A stretch of 64,000 nt of DNA from Neokomagataea thailandica NBRC 106555 (GCF_001598495.1 NZ_BCZB01000016.1:19156-83155); one strand, 5' to 3'. Counted from the first letter of the stretch, positions 47,460-56,521 are shown. The notes: generated by a model from the letters alone, not told the origin. Numbers and translations are program-made.

Positions 47460-47491
47460 AAAACCCGCCTGAACAATCAGGCGGGTTTTTT
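47460..47491 (+). terminator. bidirectional terminator after hemH
   Basis: AACCCGCCTGA pairs with TCAGGCGGGTT, with A- and T-runs on both flanks. It separates hemH from the convergent secreted-protein gene. Confidence 0.9.
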
Positions 47492-47495
47492 GTTT

Positions 47496-47870
47496 TTAGT
47501 GCTGTGGTGCAGCAGCAGAAGGTTGTTGGTTGCTGCCGGTGTCAGGGTGTTCGGCATCGTACCAAGCGGCTTTTTGTTTTACAGACGATGCATCATGGTG
47601 ACTTTGCCACCAGCTTGCTTTTTGGTCTGGTGCTGCGGGATGTTCTTTATCCCAGAGAGCAGCCTTTTCAGCGAGGCTTTTACGGTATTGGTGGCGTGTG
47701 TACATACCAGCGACGCAACCACCGATGGCACCAAGGACGCCATGCTTGACAAGATGACCGCCAACAGCGCCAGCAGCGCCGTATTTTAGGCAGCCACCGG
47801 GTTCTGCCAGAGCCGGAGAGGCTGTGGTGAGTGCGGTGAGGAGTAGTACGCCACGAAGAGTGCGGTTCAT
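47496..47870 (-). CDS. small secreted protein with glycine-zipper segment
   Basis: The 124-residue product has a signal peptide (about 1-23, ending ALA) and then a glycine-zipper-like GAAGAVGGHLVKHGVLGAIGGCVAG hydrophobic stretch and a charged, His/Asp-rich C-terminal half containing two KAxxxDxEHP repeats. Proteins of this layout insert in or attach to the cell envelope, but I do not recognise the family. It is convergent with hemH and ends at their shared terminator. Confidence 0.6.
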   Translation of the reverse strand: MNRTLRGVLLLTALTTASPALAEPGGCLKYGAAGAVGGHLVKHGVLGAIGGCVAGMYTRHQYRKSLAEKAALWDKEHPAAPDQKASWWQSHHDASSVKQKAAWYDAEHPDTGSNQQPSAAAPQH

Positions 47871-48087
47871 AAAAATCTCCTGAATACGGCAAGTGAATAT
47901 GCTCTCCTTGGATAGGAGGAAAGTGATGGCTAATCAACAGCTCTTCCTATCTGAATGAAATTAGAGCTTGAAAAATGAACGCATTTCTAATAAGTATTGT
48001 GGCATTAAGCCATTAATAATTTTTGGCTTAATAAATTTCAATAAAAATTTTAAATTTTTCTAATATGTTTTCATATAAGGACTGATT
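47871..48087. other. AT-rich gap before the phage-like cassette
   Basis: No gene seen. AT content rises sharply, with runs such as ttaataatttttggcttaataaatttc. It probably holds the promoter of the downstream cassette and the promoter of the minus-strand secreted-protein gene. Confidence 0.4.
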
Positions 48088-48336
48088 GTGGTTGAGCCTT
48101 TTGTGGATTTATCAGGTATTTTGAATGTGATCCCAACGCATTATGAAAGTTGGGCAGCATTTTTGATTATTTTTTGTAAATTAATCACTGTTTTTACACC
48201 CCCGCCAGAAATGAATTCATGGCTTTATCGGGTGTATAAAGTGATTTCTTTATTGGGTCTTAATGTGGGGTGGGCCACTAACTGCATTGTAGATGTTAAA
48301 GAGAAGGGAGAGAAAAATGAAAAAATAAATAATTAA
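48088..48336 (+). CDS. phage-like small membrane protein (possible holin)
   Basis: An 82-residue product with two hydrophobic segments (SWAAFLIIFCKLITVF and WLYRVYKVISLLGLNVGWATN) separated by a PPPEMNS turn, and a lysine-rich tail. The LPPP..W..Y..I..LALNVG pattern recalls phage and prophage holin-adjacent proteins. The GTG start is preceded by AAGGA. It opens a run of four small plus-strand genes. Holin function is only a guess. Confidence 0.5.
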   Translation: MVEPFVDLSGILNVIPTHYESWAAFLIIFCKLITVFTPPPEMNSWLYRVYKVISLLGLNVGWATNCIVDVKEKGEKNEKINN

Positions 48337-48375
48337 AAAACACGAAATTAAACGACCAAATATAGGATTTATTTT

Positions 48376-48654
48376 ATGTCTTTTACATCCGTATCTTCTC
48401 TTGAAAATCTTATTAATCAAAGTTTTGGTAAGTCTGACACTGATAATGTGCAGCAGACGGTGCGTATTGGTGGGATGGTGGCCCAAGGTGTGCTGGAAGC
48501 ATTGGTGTCACATTTGAGCCTGCATGTGAATGTGAGTGATGTTGATGCCGCGATTGCGAAAATTTTTGATGGTGCCGCAGCGCTCGAGAAAGCGTTGATT
48601 GTGCCGGAAGCTGTACCGACACAGGCGGCATCTGGAGTACCCGTGACGCCGTGA
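48376..48654 (+). CDS. small helical protein of the phage-like cassette
   Basis: The 92-residue product is hydrophilic and mostly helical (ENLINQSFGKSDTDNVQQTVRIGGMVAQGVLEALVSHL). No family recognised. It sits between the putative holin and two short downstream genes and overlaps the next start codon by four bases, so it belongs to the same transcription unit. Confidence 0.5.
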   Translation: MSFTSVSSLENLINQSFGKSDTDNVQQTVRIGGMVAQGVLEALVSHLSLHVNVSDVDAAIAKIFDGAAALEKALIVPEAVPTQAASGVPVTP

Positions 48655-48878
48655 CGGTGAATTTGATTATTCTTGCCTTTGTAGTCTTATTGACTATGGG
48701 GGCAGGGGTTTTGTTGTATCGCGCTGGTATGCGAGGGCGGCAGGGGCAAACGGCTCAGCACGATATTGTGGCGGTTCAAGTGGAAAATGCTGCGCTGTTG
48801 CAAATGGCTCAGAGCCGTGCAGATGCGCCGAGAACGCGTGATGAGTTGTTGCTTGCGCTGAATCGAGGGGATGCATGA
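48651..48878 (+). CDS. Rz-like inner membrane spanin candidate
   Basis: A 75-residue protein with one N-terminal membrane segment (LIILAFVVLLTMGAGVLL) and a charged periplasmic C-terminal part (ENAALLQMAQSRADAPRTRDELLLALNRGD). Placement immediately before a small lipoprotein gene, with overlap, and the size fit an Rz-type spanin subunit of a phage lysis module. The match is by architecture, not by a named domain. Confidence 0.45.
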   Translation: MTVNLIILAFVVLLTMGAGVLLYRAGMRGRQGQTAQHDIVAVQVENAALLQMAQSRADAPRTRDELLLALNRGDA

Positions 48879-49087
48879 AATATGTGATGCTTTTGGGCAG
48901 TGTGGTGTTTTTGAGTGGTTGTACGGTGGCGCAGCCTCATGCGTTCTGTCCGGCGATGCATGGCTGGGATAAGGCATTTCAGCACGCTATGGCGGGGGAG
49001 GTTCTTGCTCATTGGCAGGACTGCCCGGCATTGTTGCAAGCTGCGATGCAACTCGTTGAACTCCATCGTGCGTGTGGTGTTCAATAA
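48875..49087 (+). CDS. Rz1-like small lipoprotein candidate
   Basis: The 70-residue product has a signal peptide with lipobox LSGC (Cys16), giving a short lipoprotein (VAQPHAFCPAMHGWDKAFQ). Rz1 outer-membrane spanins have this form and occur just after Rz, as here. It overlaps the upstream gene by four bases and ends 30 bp before the tRNA-Pro 3' end. Confidence 0.45.
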   Translation: MKYVMLLGSVVFLSGCTVAQPHAFCPAMHGWDKAFQHAMAGEVLAHWQDCPALLQAAMQLVELHRACGVQ

Positions 49088-49116
49088 GGCGTTTTTATGG
49101 GGGGGATATATGGGCT

Positions 49117-49193
49117 GGTCGGAGTGAGAGGATTCGAACCTCCGGCCCCTGCGTCCCGAACACAGTGCTCTACCAGGCTGAGCTACACTCCGG
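49117..49193 (-). tRNA. tRNA-Pro (anticodon CGG)
   Basis: Acceptor CGGAGTG pairs with CACTCCG, the anticodon loop TTCGGGA carries CGG, the T arm has GGTTCGAATCC and CCA is encoded at 49117-49119. The phage-like cassette lies on its 3' side, the usual side for integration. Confidence 0.95.
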
Positions 49194-49273
49194 CCGACGG
49201 CGCATCCTGTAACGAAAAACACCTATCTTTGCAAGAGGTTAAACATTAAGCAAAGCGTTTTAATATGAAAGTT

Positions 49274-49314
49274 CGGGGACGATCTGCCGCTATCATTGCG
49301 GCAGATCGTCCCCG
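49274..49314. terminator. very long perfect hairpin after etfA
   Basis: CGGGGACGATCTGCCGC and its exact complement make a 17-bp stem over the 7-nt loop TATCATT. A T-run is on the plus-strand side, so it could end transcripts from the left as well as mark the etfA end. Confidence 0.8.
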
Positions 49315-49327
49315 TCTTTTTTGCGTT

Positions 49328-50242
49328 TTAGAGAGCTGATTCCAGTTCAGGCAGAACGGTAAACAGATCTGCAACAAGGCCATAATCAGCAACACGGAAA
49401 ATAGGGGCTTCCGGGTCTAAGTTAATAGCAACGATGACGCGGCTATCTTTCATCCCAGCAAGATGCTGGATGGCGCCTGATAGGCCGACAGCAATGTACA
49501 ACTCAGGCGCAACAATTTTGCCTGTTTGACCCACTTGCATTTCATTCGGGGCAAAGCCTGAATCAACGGCTGCACGTGATGCGCCAATGGCCGCGCCGAG
49601 TTTATCGGCAATGGGTTCGAGAAGCTTAAAGTTTTCAGCGTCCTTCAACCCCTTACCGCCAGAGATGACAACGCGGGCTGATTCCAGCTCGGGGCGCTCT
49701 GACGTGGAGAGGTTAACGGACAGAAGTTCAGCCGCATTTACCTGTGAGGCTGCGTTGAAGGCGACTGCTTCGACGGTGGCTGCCCCACCTTCGCTGGCGA
49801 CGGGATCAAAATTGGCGCCGCGAATGGTGATGACTTTGATGCTGTCAGATGAACGCACGGTTGCCAGTGCGTTGCCTGCATAGATCGGGCGGATAAAAGT
49901 GTCTGCGTCATTGATGGCAATGACGTCAGGAATAGGTTGTACATCCAGAAGGCCTGCGAGGCGTGGGAGGATGTTTTTACCGGTTGCTGTCGCGGCACCA
50001 ATGATGTGCGTGTAGCCTGAAGCAATGTCGGCCAGTAACGCTGCGGCAGGTTCAGCCAATGCGTCAGAGAGGGCCTCAGCGTGCAGAACGCGTGTGACAC
50101 CTGGAAGGCGTGCAGCCGCTTCAGCGCCATGGCCTAGTACGAGGACATCTACGGTGCCGAATGCACCGGCGGCCGCAACGGCAGAACGCGATGCCTGACG
50201 GACTGCGCCGTTTTCGATTTCCAGAAGAACGAGCGCTGTCAT
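49328..50242 (-). CDS. etfA: electron transfer flavoprotein alpha subunit
   Basis: The 304-residue FAD-binding subunit has the C-terminal signature [47 protein letters not shown]. With EtfB it carries electrons from dehydrogenases, such as acyl-CoA or sarcosine type, to ETF-ubiquinone oxidoreductase in the membrane. Its ATG overlaps the etfB stop. Length normal. Confidence 0.97.
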   Translation of the reverse strand: MTALVLLEIENGAVRQASRSAVAAAGAFGTVDVLVLGHGAEAAARLPGVTRVLHAEALSDALAEPAAALLADIASGYTHIIGAATATGKNILPRLAGLLDVQPIPDVIAINDADTFIRPIYAGNALATVRSSDSIKVITIRGANFDPVASEGGAATVEAVAFNAASQVNAAELLSVNLSTSERPELESARVVISGGKGLKDAENFKLLEPIADKLGAAIGASRAAVDSGFAPNEMQVGQTGKIVAPELYIAVGLSGAIQHLAGMKDSRVIVAINLDPEAPIFRVADYGLVADLFTVLPELESAL

Positions 50243-50991
50243 CAGATCACCTTTGCTTCTGTCTTGAGCTTTTCGACCAGTTCAGCGACGCTGTTGAGCA
50301 TGACGCCGGCTTGGCGTTCTGCGGGTTCAGCGACGGAGATGGTGGTAAGCCGTGAGGCTGTATCTACGTTAAGGCTGCTTAATTCCAAAGTTTCGAGAGG
50401 CTTCTTACGCGCCTTCATGATGTTGGGCAGCGACGCATAGCGCGGCTCATTGAGGCGTAGATCTGCGGTGATGATTGCCGGTAGGGGGACGCCGTAGGTT
50501 GCGGAGCCACCGTCGATTTCACGGGTAACTTCTGCACGTTCGCCGTTGATTGTGACCTTGCTGGCGAAGGTGGCTTGTGGCCAACCGAGCTTAGCTGCCA
50601 AGATTTGGCCGGTCGCGTTCATGTCATCATCAATGGCTTGTTTGCCCATGCTGACGATGCCAGGGTTCTCGCGCTCGATGATCGCTTTAAGCGCATTCGC
50701 GACAGCGCGTGGCTCAAGCGTTTCATCGGTTTTAACGAGGATGGCGCGGTCTGCTCCCATGGCCATAGCTGTGCGCAGCACGTCTTGCGCCGCTTGAGCA
50801 CCGATGGTGACGACCACAACTTCCTTAGCCGCTCCGCTTTCGCGCAGACGGATCCCTTCTTCGACGGCAATTTCGTCAAAAGGGTTCATTGACATTTTAA
50901 CGCCCTGCGTATCGACGCCGCTACCATCCGCAGAAACACGGACTTTCACGTTATAATCGACCACGCGCTTGATCGGCACGAGTACTTTCAT
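50242..50991 (-). CDS. etfB: electron transfer flavoprotein beta subunit
   Basis: The 249-residue AMP-binding subunit begins [19 protein letters not shown] and contains [31 protein letters not shown]. It pairs with EtfA. The ATG at 50991 is preferred; the frame opens five codons earlier with GTG. Etf-QO lies 69 bp upstream on the same strand, so the three form a respiratory branch. Confidence 0.97.
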   Translation of the reverse strand: MKVLVPIKRVVDYNVKVRVSADGSGVDTQGVKMSMNPFDEIAVEEGIRLRESGAAKEVVVVTIGAQAAQDVLRTAMAMGADRAILVKTDETLEPRAVANALKAIIERENPGIVSMGKQAIDDDMNATGQILAAKLGWPQATFASKVTINGERAEVTREIDGGSATYGVPLPAIITADLRLNEPRYASLPNIMKARKKPLETLELSSLNVDTASRLTTISVAEPAERQAGVMLNSVAELVEKLKTEAKVI

Positions 50992-51074
50992 TGTCCAATC
51001 CGCCACATTCTAACTTCACAAAGCGGAGACAAGGTAGCTGAATTGGGCGGGGAAGTCACATCCCCTTCACATAT

Positions 51075-52715
51075 TTACATGCCGACGGGGTAGTTCGGGC
51101 CGCCACTACCTTCAGGAGTGCACCATTCGATGTTCTGTGTGGGGTCTTTAATGTCGCAGGTTTTGCAATGTACGCAGTTTTGCGCGTTGATCCGTAGATC
51201 CCACTCGGTGGCGCTTTTTTGCTCTTGTTCGTAAACGCCGGCGGGGCAGTAGCGGCTTTCAGGTGAGTCATACAGCGTATGATTTACGGGGAGCCACTTG
51301 GCGGGATCGCGTAATTTTAGATGGATGGGTTGGTTTTCTTCGTGGTTGGTACCGCTTAGGAAAACGGAGCTGACCCGATCGAACGTGACTTTATGATCGG
51401 GTTTTGGGTATGCGATGGGCGCTGTTTTGGCCGCAGGGCGCAGGGTTTCATGGTCTGCATGGGGGTGATGCAGGGTCCAGGGTGCGCGGCCACGCAGCAG
51501 CATGCTGTCGATCCCGGCATAGAGTGCGCCGAGTTTTGCGCCCCATTTAGCAAAAGCTGGGCGGATGTTACGGACGCCGTGAAGCTCGGTCCAGAGCCAT
51601 GAGTTACGCAGGCGCTCTTCAAGGCCAAGGGCTTGGGGCTCGTTCTTGTTGAGGGCGTCTGCAACGGCTTCCGCCGCCAGCATGCCGGATTTCATGGCGG
51701 TATGTGTGCCTTTGATTTTGGGCACGTTCACGAAGCCAGCAGAATCCCCCGCCAGAACGCCGCCGGGGAAGGTGAGGCGTGGGAGAGATTGTACGCCACC
51801 TTCAGACAAAGCACGAGCGCCGTAGATGATGCGCTTTCCGCCTTCAAAATGGGGGCGGAAGGCGGGGTGGTTTTTGGTGCGTTGCATTTCCTCAAAGGGA
51901 GAAAGATGCGGGTTTTTGTAATCTAGTCCGGTGACAAAGCCATAGCTGACGAGGTTTTTGCCGAAATGATACAGCCATGCGCCGCCATAGGTGCTGTCAT
52001 CAAGGGGCCAGCCGAAACTATGCTGCACAAAACCGGGGCGGTGATTTTCTTCGGGGATTTCCCAGACTTCTTTGATGCCGAGGCCATAAGTTTGGGGTTC
52101 GACGCCGTCGCGCAAGTTGAAATGCTTCATGGCGTGAGCAGAGAGGGAACCGCGTGCGCCTTCGGTCAAAATGGTTTGGCGTGCACGAAGGATCATACCG
52201 GGAGTGAAGTTTGGTCCGTGTGTTCCGTCGCGCTCGATGCCCATATCACCTGTGACGATGCCGGTGACGCGGCCATCTTCGATATGCAACTGGGCACCTG
52301 AGAAGCCTGGATAGATTTCGACTCCCAAGGCTTCAGCCTGCTCACCTAACCAGCGGCAGACTTCTCCTAAAGAGACGACAAAATTCCCGTGATTAGTCAT
52401 GTGTGGCATGACTAGGTTAAGGCCGGGAATAGGAAAAGCGCGTTTTTCAGTAAGGAAGAGCACTTGCTCTTCTGAGACTTCGGTGCGCAGAGGAGCATCC
52501 GTCTGGCGCCAGTCTGGCAGAAGTTCTTCGAGGGCGCGTGGTTCAATAACGGCGCCAGAGACGATATGAGCGCCGATTTCACTTCCTTTCTCGATCAAGC
52601 AGACGTTGAGGTCAGGTGAGATCTGTTTGAGACGGATTGCGGCGGATAGTCCGGCGGGGCCGCCTCCAACAACTACGACGTCAAACTCCATTTCGTCGCG
52701 TTCGATCTCTGTCAT
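51075..52715 (-). CDS. etfD: electron transfer flavoprotein-ubiquinone oxidoreductase
   Basis: The 546-residue membrane-associated flavoprotein opens with the FAD site VVVGGGPAGLSAAIRLKQ and ends with a [4Fe-4S] site CPAGVYE ... CVHCKTCDIKDP. It passes electrons from EtfAB to ubiquinone. Length normal. It lies just upstream of etfB, giving the complete ETF pathway. Confidence 0.97.
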   Translation of the reverse strand: MTEIERDEMEFDVVVVGGGPAGLSAAIRLKQISPDLNVCLIEKGSEIGAHIVSGAVIEPRALEELLPDWRQTDAPLRTEVSEEQVLFLTEKRAFPIPGLNLVMPHMTNHGNFVVSLGEVCRWLGEQAEALGVEIYPGFSGAQLHIEDGRVTGIVTGDMGIERDGTHGPNFTPGMILRARQTILTEGARGSLSAHAMKHFNLRDGVEPQTYGLGIKEVWEIPEENHRPGFVQHSFGWPLDDSTYGGAWLYHFGKNLVSYGFVTGLDYKNPHLSPFEEMQRTKNHPAFRPHFEGGKRIIYGARALSEGGVQSLPRLTFPGGVLAGDSAGFVNVPKIKGTHTAMKSGMLAAEAVADALNKNEPQALGLEERLRNSWLWTELHGVRNIRPAFAKWGAKLGALYAGIDSMLLRGRAPWTLHHPHADHETLRPAAKTAPIAYPKPDHKVTFDRVSSVFLSGTNHEENQPIHLKLRDPAKWLPVNHTLYDSPESRYCPAGVYEQEQKSATEWDLRINAQNCVHCKTCDIKDPTQNIEWCTPEGSGGPNYPVGM

Positions 52716-52772
52716 GTTCTTAGACCCCTGCTTGAATCGGGAAAGTGGAAAACGGGCTAACGCGCAGGTGCG

Positions 52773-53378
52773 TTAGCCGCGTCGTGTAAATGTCCAATAG
52801 AATGGTTGGCGGCCCTCGCGAAATGCTTTGCTTTCATAGCGGGTAGGCGACCAGCCTTCGGGACGTTCAGTGGCGTAAGGTGGTGCATCAAACAGGTCTT
52901 GTTTGTGCATGACCTCTTCAACCCATTCTTGATAGACGGGGTGGTCACTGGCGACGCGCCAAACAGCGCCCGGTTTTAGCGCGCGGGCTAAGAGGGCGAT
53001 GTTTTCTGGATGGACAAAGCGGCGCTTGGCGTGGCGTGCTTTTGGCCATGGGTCCGGGAACATCAGATAGGCGCGGTCCAAGCTGTTTTCAGGCAGGCTT
53101 TTGAGAAGAAGGCGTGCATCTTCCGCCCAAAGACGTAAATTCTTTGGTGGTGTTGCTGTGTCTTCTTCGCCTTCTGGTACCAGACGAGACAAGAGCGAGC
53201 ACAAGCCGTTCTCAAACACTTCCGAGGCGATATAGCCGACGTTTGGGTTGAGACGGTGCTGGTCGAACGCGTGTTCGCCGCCGCCGAAGCCAATTTCAAG
53301 AAAGACACCAGAAAGGTCGTCTCCAAAATCAGAGGCTGGGTTTTCTGGTGTTTTCAGGGAGAGCCGTGGCAGCGACAC
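52773..53378 (-). CDS. trmB: tRNA (guanine-N7)-methyltransferase
   Basis: The GTG-started form has 201 residues with the SAM site LSGVFLEIGFGGGEHAFDQH, SLDRAYLMFPDPWPKARHAKRRFVHPE and ATDHPVYQEW-like end. It methylates G46 of tRNAs. Upstream in frame, with no ATG/GTG/TTG, lies the conserved TrmB N-terminal motif ERLYGRQRGHPLRARQQRLLE (53379-53441), and an in-frame stop occurs at 53475-53477 inside metK's end. The true start is probably upstream at CTG 53468 or coupled to the metK stop; this is a start-site anomaly. Confidence 0.85.
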   Translation of the reverse strand: MSLPRLSLKTPENPASDFGDDLSGVFLEIGFGGGEHAFDQHRLNPNVGYIASEVFENGLCSLLSRLVPEGEEDTATPPKNLRLWAEDARLLLKSLPENSLDRAYLMFPDPWPKARHAKRRFVHPENIALLARALKPGAVWRVASDHPVYQEWVEEVMHKQDLFDAPPYATERPEGWSPTRYESKAFREGRQPFYWTFTRRG

Positions 53379-53474
53379 TTCGAGCAGTCGCTGCTGACGG
53401 GCCCGGAGCGGGTGGCCACGTTGGCGGCCGTAAAGGCGCTCCGGTTGAGATTTAAGAGACGTAGTCAGGGGGAA

Positions 53475-54659
53475 TTACCGATTGAAAGCGTTGCGCAGTG
53501 CGTCGACGAGATCAGCCTGTTCCCACGTGAAGTTGTCCAAAGCTGCGTCAGGCGTGCGGCCGAAGTGACCGTAAGCTGATGTCGGCGTGTAGATTGGACG
53601 GTTCAAGCGCAGGTGCTTGCGGATGCCGCGTGGTGACAGGTCAACCAGCTCATTGAGGATGGCGCCGAGGCGTGCTTCGTCAATGTCTTTGCCGGTATTG
53701 TCCAGATCAACATACACGGAGAGCGGCTTGGAGACGCCAATTGCGTAGCTGAGCTGGATGGTGCAACGGTCTGCGAGTTCAGCGGCAACGACGTTCTTCG
53801 CGAGGTAACGCGCAGCGTAAGCGGCAGAACGGTCAACCTTCGTTGGGTCCTTACCGGAGAACGCGCCACCACCATGAGGAGCTGCACCGCCATAGGTGTC
53901 TACGATGATTTTACGGCCGGTCAGACCTGCGTCACCATCAGGGCCGCCGATGACGAAGTTGCCTGTTGGGTTTACGTAGAATTCGTCTTCTGGGCACATC
54001 CAGCCTTCTGGCAGAACGTCGCGCACGACATCACGCAGTGTTTCGCGGATGGTGTGTTGGCTCATGCCTTCAACGTGCTGGGTGGAGATCACGACAGACG
54101 TTGCGCCGACGGGCTTGCCGTCAACATAGCGTAGTGTGACTTGGCTTTTTGCGTCTGGCAGGAGGCCTACGCCACGTGCGTCACCATTTTTACGGTAATC
54201 ACGGACGCGCTCGAGGATGTTCTGTGCATAGAACAGTGGAGCTGGCATAAGTTGCTCTGTTTCGCGTGTTGCAAAACCGAACATGATGCCTTGGTCACCA
54301 GCACCTTCATCTTTATTGTCTGCGCTATCAACGCCTTGAGCAATGTCAGCGGATTGAGCGTGCAGGTAAGACGTGATGTCTGCGTGCTTCCAAGAGAAGC
54401 CTTCTTGATCGTAGCCAATATCTTTGATGGCTTCGCGTGCGCGATCGATCAGCGTGTCCTCGACAGATTTCGGGCCGCGTACTTCACCAGCCAGCATGAC
54501 GCGGTTGGTTGTGACCATGGTTTCGCAGGCAACGCGTGCTTCTGGATCTGCTTCAAGGTAAGCATCCAGAACGGTGTCCGAGATACGGTCAGCAACCTTA
54601 TCAGGATGACCTTCGGAAACGGACTCAGATGTGAAGAGAAAATCGCCGTAATTGCGCAC
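53475..54659 (-). CDS. metK: S-adenosylmethionine synthetase
   Basis: The 394-residue enzyme has the hexapeptide motif GHPDK, ATP-binding [14 protein letters not shown] motif (GDQGIMFGF) and [19 protein letters not shown]. It makes SAM from methionine and ATP. The start is GTG 54659 with GAGG upstream. No canonical SAM-II or SAM/SAH riboswitch is visible in the 214-bp region to dapB. Its stop codon abuts the trmB frame. Confidence 0.96.
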   Translation of the reverse strand: MRNYGDFLFTSESVSEGHPDKVADRISDTVLDAYLEADPEARVACETMVTTNRVMLAGEVRGPKSVEDTLIDRAREAIKDIGYDQEGFSWKHADITSYLHAQSADIAQGVDSADNKDEGAGDQGIMFGFATRETEQLMPAPLFYAQNILERVRDYRKNGDARGVGLLPDAKSQVTLRYVDGKPVGATSVVISTQHVEGMSQHTIRETLRDVVRDVLPEGWMCPEDEFYVNPTGNFVIGGPDGDAGLTGRKIIVDTYGGAAPHGGGAFSGKDPTKVDRSAAYAARYLAKNVVAAELADRCTIQLSYAIGVSKPLSVYVDLDNTGKDIDEARLGAILNELVDLSPRGIRKHLRLNRPIYTPTSAYGHFGRTPDAALDNFTWEQADLVDALRNAFNR

Positions 54660-54834
54660 TCAGGGACCTCGCAGGGAATGAGTGGTGAAAAGGACCGCAC
54701 CAGCTATTCCGGCTTTGGAGAAAGCAGGGATTTACGGTAACGGTATTTCGGAGTGGGACCACTTGACGGAATTGTCTTGCTAGGTCAAGGGAAATGTTAA
54801 GTTTTGGCGACGTTATTTGGAATGATGTCGTAAG

Positions 54835-54864
54835 GAGGCACGGCTTTTGAAAAGGCTGTGCCTC
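54835..54864 (-). terminator. hairpin between dapB and metK
   Basis: GAGGCACGGCTTT pairs with AGGCTGTGCCTC over a short loop, a 13-bp stem with two G-U pairs, right after the dapB stop. The T-run is weak on the minus strand. Confidence 0.6.
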
Positions 54865-54873
54865 AACATCTGA

Positions 54874-55617
54874 TTACCTCGTCGTTCTAAGCGTATCAGC
54901 CATGTTGTAGAGGCCGGGCTGTTGATGAGCTAGCCACCGTGCAGCGTGTACAGCACCGCGTGCGAAGACGCGTCGGTCTAGGGCTCGGTGAGAGAGGGTG
55001 ATTTCTTCATCAGCGGCGAGGAGCATAAGGTCATGTGCGCCGACGACTTGCCCACCACGTAGTGATGCAAAGCCAATAGCACCATCAGGACGTAAGCCGT
55101 TTTGGTCTGTGCGTGCGACGTCTTTGAGTGTGACGCCGCGCCCTTGGGCTACAGCATCGCCGATGGCCAGCGCTGTGCCGGATGGTGCATCGAGTTTTTG
55201 TCGATGATGTGTCTCGACAATTTCGGCATCATAGTCAGGGAGAGCAGCGCCGATTTGACGTGCTAAATCTAAGAAAATTGTGAGTGCGGGTGAGAAATTC
55301 GCAGCTTGTAGCACTGGAATATGGTGGCTGGCATCAATGACGGCTTTTTGGGCGGCATCATCTAGCCCTGTTGTACCAAGTACCCATGCGCAATGATGGC
55401 GGCTGAAGCTTTCGGCATGACGTAGGATTGTAGCAGCATTGCTGACATCGATGATCACGTTCGAACGTTGAGCGAGTTCATCTGGGGATGATGTAATGTG
55501 CTCTTCAGGGATGGGGTGGCGTGAAATGCCGCCAGAAAGTGCCGTTCCTGCTTCTTGAGCACAGAGGGAGCCGAGGCGGCCAGTGATGCCTGCGATGCCG
55601 ATGCGTAGATCTGTCAT
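54874..55617 (-). CDS. dapB: 4-hydroxy-tetrahydrodipicolinate reductase
   Basis: The 247-residue enzyme has an N-terminal Rossmann entry (RIGIAGITGRLGSLCAQE) and the DapB signature EIVETHHRQKLDAPSGTALAIGDAVAQGR. It reduces dihydrodipicolinate in lysine and peptidoglycan synthesis. The start at 55617 is chosen; the frame extends to 55641. It is divergent from the azoreductase gene. Confidence 0.95.
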   Translation of the reverse strand: MTDLRIGIAGITGRLGSLCAQEAGTALSGGISRHPIPEEHITSSPDELAQRSNVIIDVSNAATILRHAESFSRHHCAWVLGTTGLDDAAQKAVIDASHHIPVLQAANFSPALTIFLDLARQIGAALPDYDAEIVETHHRQKLDAPSGTALAIGDAVAQGRGVTLKDVARTDQNGLRPDGAIGFASLRGGQVVGAHDLMLLAADEEITLSHRALDRRVFARGAVHAARWLAHQQPGLYNMADTLRTTR

Positions 55618-55760
55618 GTGGTTAATTTGAGCGGAAAACACTTGAGGAAAGCAAGAGGGAACACTGTGGGATGAGTGTTTCTTGAATTAGGCTCTTGCCA
55701 AAATTGTACAAGCGTCTCTTATCATAGGTTCGGTAAAAATCGAACTTATGGATTAAGACT

Positions 55761-56489
55761 ATGACCAAGCTTCTGCATATCGATTCCAGCATTCTGGGTG
55801 ATCATTCTGCGGGCCGTGCTTTGGCGGCTGAAGTGATCGCGCACTTTAAAGCGAAAGAGGCTGCGCTTGAAGTAACCTATCGTGATGTTGTGGCACAGCC
55901 ATTGCCGCACCTTGATTTTGAGTTATTTTCTCAGCAAGGCAAAGATATTCCCGCAGATGCGCCTCGTCGTGAAGACCATCTGGAATCTGCTCAGGTTCTG
56001 GCGGAGTTTGAGGCAGCAGATATTATTGTGGTTGCGTCGCCGCTGTATAATTTCGGGGTTCCATCTCAGCTAAAGGCTTGGATTGATCGTTTTATGGTGG
56101 CTGGCCGGACATTCCGTTATGTGCCGACGGGGATTGAAGGTTTGGTTGGTCAGAAGAAGATTGTTTTGGTGGGGACACGTGGTGGTATTTATGAAGCCGG
56201 CACCCCTGCGGCGGCATTTGAGCATGACGTCTCTTATCTGAAGGCTGTTTTTGCATCTTTGGGCCAGCAAGATGTCACCGCGATTATCGCTGAGGGTTTA
56301 TCGCTGAGGGTTTATCGCGCAATGGTGGTGCGAACCGTGAGGCGATCTTGGCCGCAGCAAAAGAAAAGATTGCAGCGCTTTAATCTTTCTTTTTTCGTGA
56401 AGACTATCGGGGTTTTTGTGCCCCGATGGTTGTCCGTTACGCTGGTTTCTGCGAACAGAAGGCAACGAGTGTATTTTATAAAGCCGTAG
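55761..56489 (+). CDS. azoR: FMN-dependent NADH-azoreductase AzoR with frameshifted C terminus
   Basis: The first 180 codons match AzoR: TKLLHIDSSILGDHSAGRALAAE, PLYNFGVPSQLKAWIDRFM and GQKKIVLVGTRGGIY, which bind FMN and use NADH to cut azo bonds or quinones. Near codon 178 a 14-bp tandem duplication (ATCGCTGAGGGTTT at 56286-56299 and 56300-56313) shifts the frame, so the current product gains an unrelated 60-residue tail. Removing one copy gives the normal ending SRNGGANREAILAAAKE and a stop at 56381-56383, matching the usual 200-residue AzoR. Hence this is a recent slip-strand mutation. Confidence 0.8.
   Translation: MTKLLHIDSSILGDHSAGRALAAEVIAHFKAKEAALEVTYRDVVAQPLPHLDFELFSQQGKDIPADAPRREDHLESAQVLAEFEAADIIVVASPLYNFGVPSQLKAWIDRFMVAGRTFRYVPTGIEGLVGQKKIVLVGTRGGIYEAGTPAAAFEHDVSYLKAVFASLGQQDVTAIIAEGLSLRVYRAMVVRTVRRSWPQQKKRLQRFNLSFFVKTIGVFVPRWLSVTLVSANRRQRVYFIKP
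56404..56429 (+). terminator. terminator of the original azoR frame
   Basis: ATCGGGG and CCCCGAT pair over an 8-nt loop, about 20 bp after the ancestral stop at 56381-56383. It supports that the unduplicated frame ended there. Confidence 0.6.
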
Positions 56490-56521
56490 CCTGTGCTGCG
56501 CTGACGTAACGGGAGTATAGA

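Noticed and set aside
47871..48087. Attachment-site duplicate of the tRNA-Pro 3' end
   Set aside because: No copy of the tRNA 3' end is present on the far side of the cassette, so integration limits cannot be drawn.
48809..49222. 137-codon minus-strand frame across tRNA-Pro
   Set aside because: Contains the tRNA and is antisense to two better plus-strand genes.
54660..54873. SAM riboswitch upstream of metK
   Set aside because: I looked for SAM-II and SAM/SAH core sequences in the 214-bp region and found only a TTGAC/GTCAA inverted repeat; no riboswitch consensus could be aligned.
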